Assembly (NCBI GenBank): GCA_018654605.1
Contig: JABILG010000016.1
Coordinates: 35,882 to 99,881, forward strand
Source: a bacterium
GTDB taxonomy: Bacteria > Desulfobacterota_D > UBA1144
Length of the DNA stretch: 64,000 nt
Reading direction: 5' to 3'
Both the position numbers and the translations under genes were made by a program. The first letter of the stretch is position 1. The number at the start of each line of letters is the position of its first letter. Below, one piece after another: positions 61,251-64,000 of the stretch. The notes beneath the pieces are model-generated. The model was given only the letters and a program-made list of their open reading frames with translations. It did no database searches and was not told the origin of the DNA.

Positions 61251-63889
61251 TTTCTCTGTTTCTTCCTTTGATTCCTTTTTTGTTTTTGCAACTCTCTCCT
61301 TTTGTTCTTTTCTTTCTGCATCTTATTCTTCGATATAAGCTTAGTCTTATTTTTATTATCTTCTTCTTTTCGTTCAAAATCTATCTTTTTTTCATCACCA
61401 ACAATTTCAGAATCGCTAAGATATTCAACTTGTTCCTGTTTATTCCTTTCTTTTTCTAATTTAGTTATTTCCTCAGGTGCCACTGGCTCTACCGCCATAA
61501 AACTTCTAATTGCATCATAATTAAATCTCTCTATCATTTCTTCAAACATATCAAAACCTTCTTTTTTATATTCATTTAAAGGATTCTTCTGCCCATAAGC
61601 TCTTAATCCGACACTATCTCTTAGATAGTCCATACTTAAAAGATGTTCTTTCCAACTCATATCTAGCGTGGTCAATAAAATATATTTTGACACCGGTTTG
61701 TATAACTCACCTAATGATAAAATCTTCTCATTTATCCTAGATTCCATTAAATTCTTTAATTCATCTAAAGTATTAAACACAATATTAGAGGGCAATCCCA
61801 GAGCAGTAATTATTGATTGACAATCAGAGTCCGACAGATTCTGTGAATTCTTATAAGACTTCTCAATGTTTAGAAAAACATTCTCAGATATATCAGATAA
61901 TATCTCAGTTATTTCCCCATCTTTGAGTAGTTTATTTCTTATACCATAAACAACTTCCCTTTGTTTGTTTTGAACATCATCATATTCCAACAAATATTTT
62001 CTCATTTCAAAATTTCTTCCCTCAACTTTCTTTTGAGCATTCTCTAAAGAACTTGTTATCATTTTATGCTCAATAGGCTCACCCTCTTTCCATCCAAATT
62101 TTGTCATCATTGATGAAATTCTTTCGGAACCAAACAACCTCATTAAATCATCTTCCATTGAGACAAAAAACTGGCTTCTACCAGGATCACCTTGTCTTCC
62201 TGACCTACCTCTTAATTGGTTATCAATTCTTCTAGACTCATGCCTCTCTGTTCCTAAAACTACCAACCCTCCTAATTCTAAGATTCTCTCCTTTTCTTTT
62301 TCTATTTGTCTTATTAAACCCTCACTATCCGCGGACTCCTCATTTAGATGATCAGAACTTCCTCCAAGTTTAATATCTGTTCCTCTACCTGCCATATTTG
62401 TAGCAATTGTTACAGCTCCTATTCTTCCAGCATCTGCTATGATTTCTGACTCGTATTCATGATTCTTTGCATTTAAGACCTTATGCTCGATTCCTTTCTT
62501 TTTTAATTCTTTACTTAATTCTTCAGATTTTTCTACTGATATTGTTCCAACAAGTATAGGATTCTTTTTAGTATTAAACTCGAGAATTGTTTCAATAACA
62601 GCGTTAAACTTTTCACTTTCTGTTCGATAAATTAAATCATTTAAATCCTCTCTTACCATGGGTGCATTAGTAGGTATGACTAATACTTTTAAATTATAAA
62701 TATTATCAAATTCTCTCGATTCCGTATCAGCTGTTCCGGTCATACCGGACAACTTATCATACATTCTAAAATAGTTCTGGATAGTTATAGAAGCAAGTGT
62801 CTGGTTTTCTTCCTCTACTTTTAATCTTTCCTTGGCTTCAACTGCCTGGTGTAACCCCTCACCCCATCTTCTTGTGGGCATTAACCGACCAGTAAATTCA
62901 TCAATTATCACAATTTTTTCATCCTGCACAATGTAATCTTTGTCCTTCTCATACATATGTATGGCCCTTAACGACTGAGTTATAGAGTGAAGAGTTATTA
63001 GATTGCTCGGATCATAAAGGTTAGATAATGATAAAGTTTCTTCTATCTTTTCTATTCCGGATTCAAGAATAAAGACTTGCTTAGTTTTTTCATCTTTTGT
63101 TACATCATCTAGAGTTAAGCTCTTTGCAACGTTATTCATTTGGGAATAATCAATAACTGAGCTGTCAGTTGGTCCTGAAATTATTAGTGGAGTCCTAGCT
63201 TCATCGATCAATATGCTGTCAACTTCATCTACGATTGCAAAAAAATGACTTGACTGGGAGACTTCATCTAATGAATACTTCATATTGTCTCTGAGATAGT
63301 CAAAACCAAATTCACTATTAGTCCCATAAACTACATCTGCCAAATAAACATCTTTCCTATTTGATTCAATCAAGACGTGCTCTCCTGAATCACTTTTATT
63401 AACTAGATAAGATACATCACTGTTTAATATACCGACTTTTAATCCTAGAGATACATAAATTGGTGACATCCAAAGAGCATCTCTTCTAGCCAAGTAGTCA
63501 TTGACTGTTATGAGATGAACGCTCTGATAAAGCGAGTTTAGAGTTACTGCCAAGGAGGCCACTAAGGTTTTACCTTCACCTGTCTTCATTTCTGAAATCT
63601 TACCTTCGTGAAGCGCAATCGCTCCTAAAAGTTGAACATCAAAAGGCCTTAAACCCAACCTCCTATTTGAAGTCTCCCTTGTAATAGCCAAGACTCTAGA
63701 AACATGTTCGTCAAGTTCCTTAGGATTATGTATTTGCAATCTAATGGAAGAAATTTCATCCTTAAGCTCTAAGTCAGTTTTATCAGCAATCTCTTTCTCT
63801 AGATTATTTATAGAATCAACCATCTTACTGATTCTAGATAGCTCTCGCTTGTTATCTGAGCCAAATATTTTTTTGATTAGATTTATCAT
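61247..63889 (-). CDS. secA: preprotein translocase ATPase SecA (no C-terminal zinc motif)
   Basis: MKTGEGKTLVASLAVTLN, VDEVDSILIDEARTPLIISG, ATNMAGRGTDIKLGG, LRGRSGRQGDPG. Confidence 0.98.
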   Translation of the reverse strand: MINLIKKIFGSDNKRELSRISKMVDSINNLEKEIADKTDLELKDEISSIRLQIHNPKELDEHVSRVLAITRETSNRRLGLRPFDVQLLGAIALHEGKISEMKTGEGKTLVASLAVTLNSLYQSVHLITVNDYLARRDALWMSPIYVSLGLKVGILNSDVSYLVNKSDSGEHVLIESNRKDVYLADVVYGTNSEFGFDYLRDNMKYSLDEVSQSSHFFAIVDEVDSILIDEARTPLIISGPTDSSVIDYSQMNNVAKSLTLDDVTKDEKTKQVFILESGIEKIEETLSLSNLYDPSNLITLHSITQSLRAIHMYEKDKDYIVQDEKIVIIDEFTGRLMPTRRWGEGLHQAVEAKERLKVEEENQTLASITIQNYFRMYDKLSGMTGTADTESREFDNIYNLKVLVIPTNAPMVREDLNDLIYRTESEKFNAVIETILEFNTKKNPILVGTISVEKSEELSKELKKKGIEHKVLNAKNHEYESEIIADAGRIGAVTIATNMAGRGTDIKLGGSSDHLNEESADSEGLIRQIEKEKERILELGGLVVLGTERHESRRIDNQLRGRSGRQGDPGRSQFFVSMEDDLMRLFGSERISSMMTKFGWKEGEPIEHKMITSSLENAQKKVEGRNFEMRKYLLEYDDVQNKQREVVYGIRNKLLKDGEITEILSDISENVFLNIEKSYKNSQNLSDSDCQSIITALGLPSNIVFNTLDELKNLMESRINEKILSLGELYKPVSKYILLTTLDMSWKEHLLSMDYLRDSVGLRAYGQKNPLNEYKKEGFDMFEEMIERFNYDAIRSFMAVEPVAPEEITKLEKERNKQEQVEYLSDSEIVGDEKKIDFERKEEDNKNKTKLISKNKMQKEKNKRRELQKQKRNQRKKQRK

Positions 63890-64000
63890 TACAAATTCAA
63901 ATCTTAAAAATTTACTCTGACAGGTCCACGGGGATAACTTCGCTTAATCCTTCTAGTTTGGACGTAATACCTATAAGTTTATTTGAAAACTTCATTGTTC

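Noticed and set aside
63900-64000. Partial minus-strand ORF MKFSNKLIGITSKLEGLSEVIPVDLSE at the right edge
   Set aside because: Open to the window edge but too short to identify; not called as a feature.

Overview
AT-rich, compact bacterial chromosome segment with short intergenic gaps. No CRISPR array, rRNA or transposon was seen. The window runs from the 3' end of a ptsI-like gene and a tRNA-Arg(TCG), through a short surface-glycan module, to largely housekeeping genes: trxB, ddl, exbB/D-lysA, trhO, a sulfate-assimilation operon, a CoA-ester/mutase cluster of the ethylmalonyl-CoA mutase type, purM, an Alternative Complex III operon, bioD, bcp, tpx, queG, aroK, ribE, lspA, greA, carB, thiC, tsaD, gltB, thiD, folD, hspQ, folK and secA. 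The most interesting signals are non-coding or below the ORF-size cut-off. (1) The 5' leader of the sulfate-assimilation operon has a near-consensus extended -10 promoter. Its predicted +1 coincides with a SAM-II-like riboswitch, followed by a U-tailed hairpin and an unlisted 27-codon leader ORF with five Cys codons (MANLNILLSSKGKDSCCLNFANSCCCG), suggesting dual SAM plus cysteine control. (2) The only long convergent intergenic gap (136 nt, cysH/ybhN-like) holds a minus-strand sRNA-like unit: TTGACA promoter, three-way-junction RNA with GNRA loop, U8 tail. (3) A complete isolated transcription unit encodes a 66-aa internally repeated protein of unknown function. (4) A 49-aa single-TM ORF is coupled by ATGA overlap to actF. 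All calls come from reading the sequence; no database search was run.
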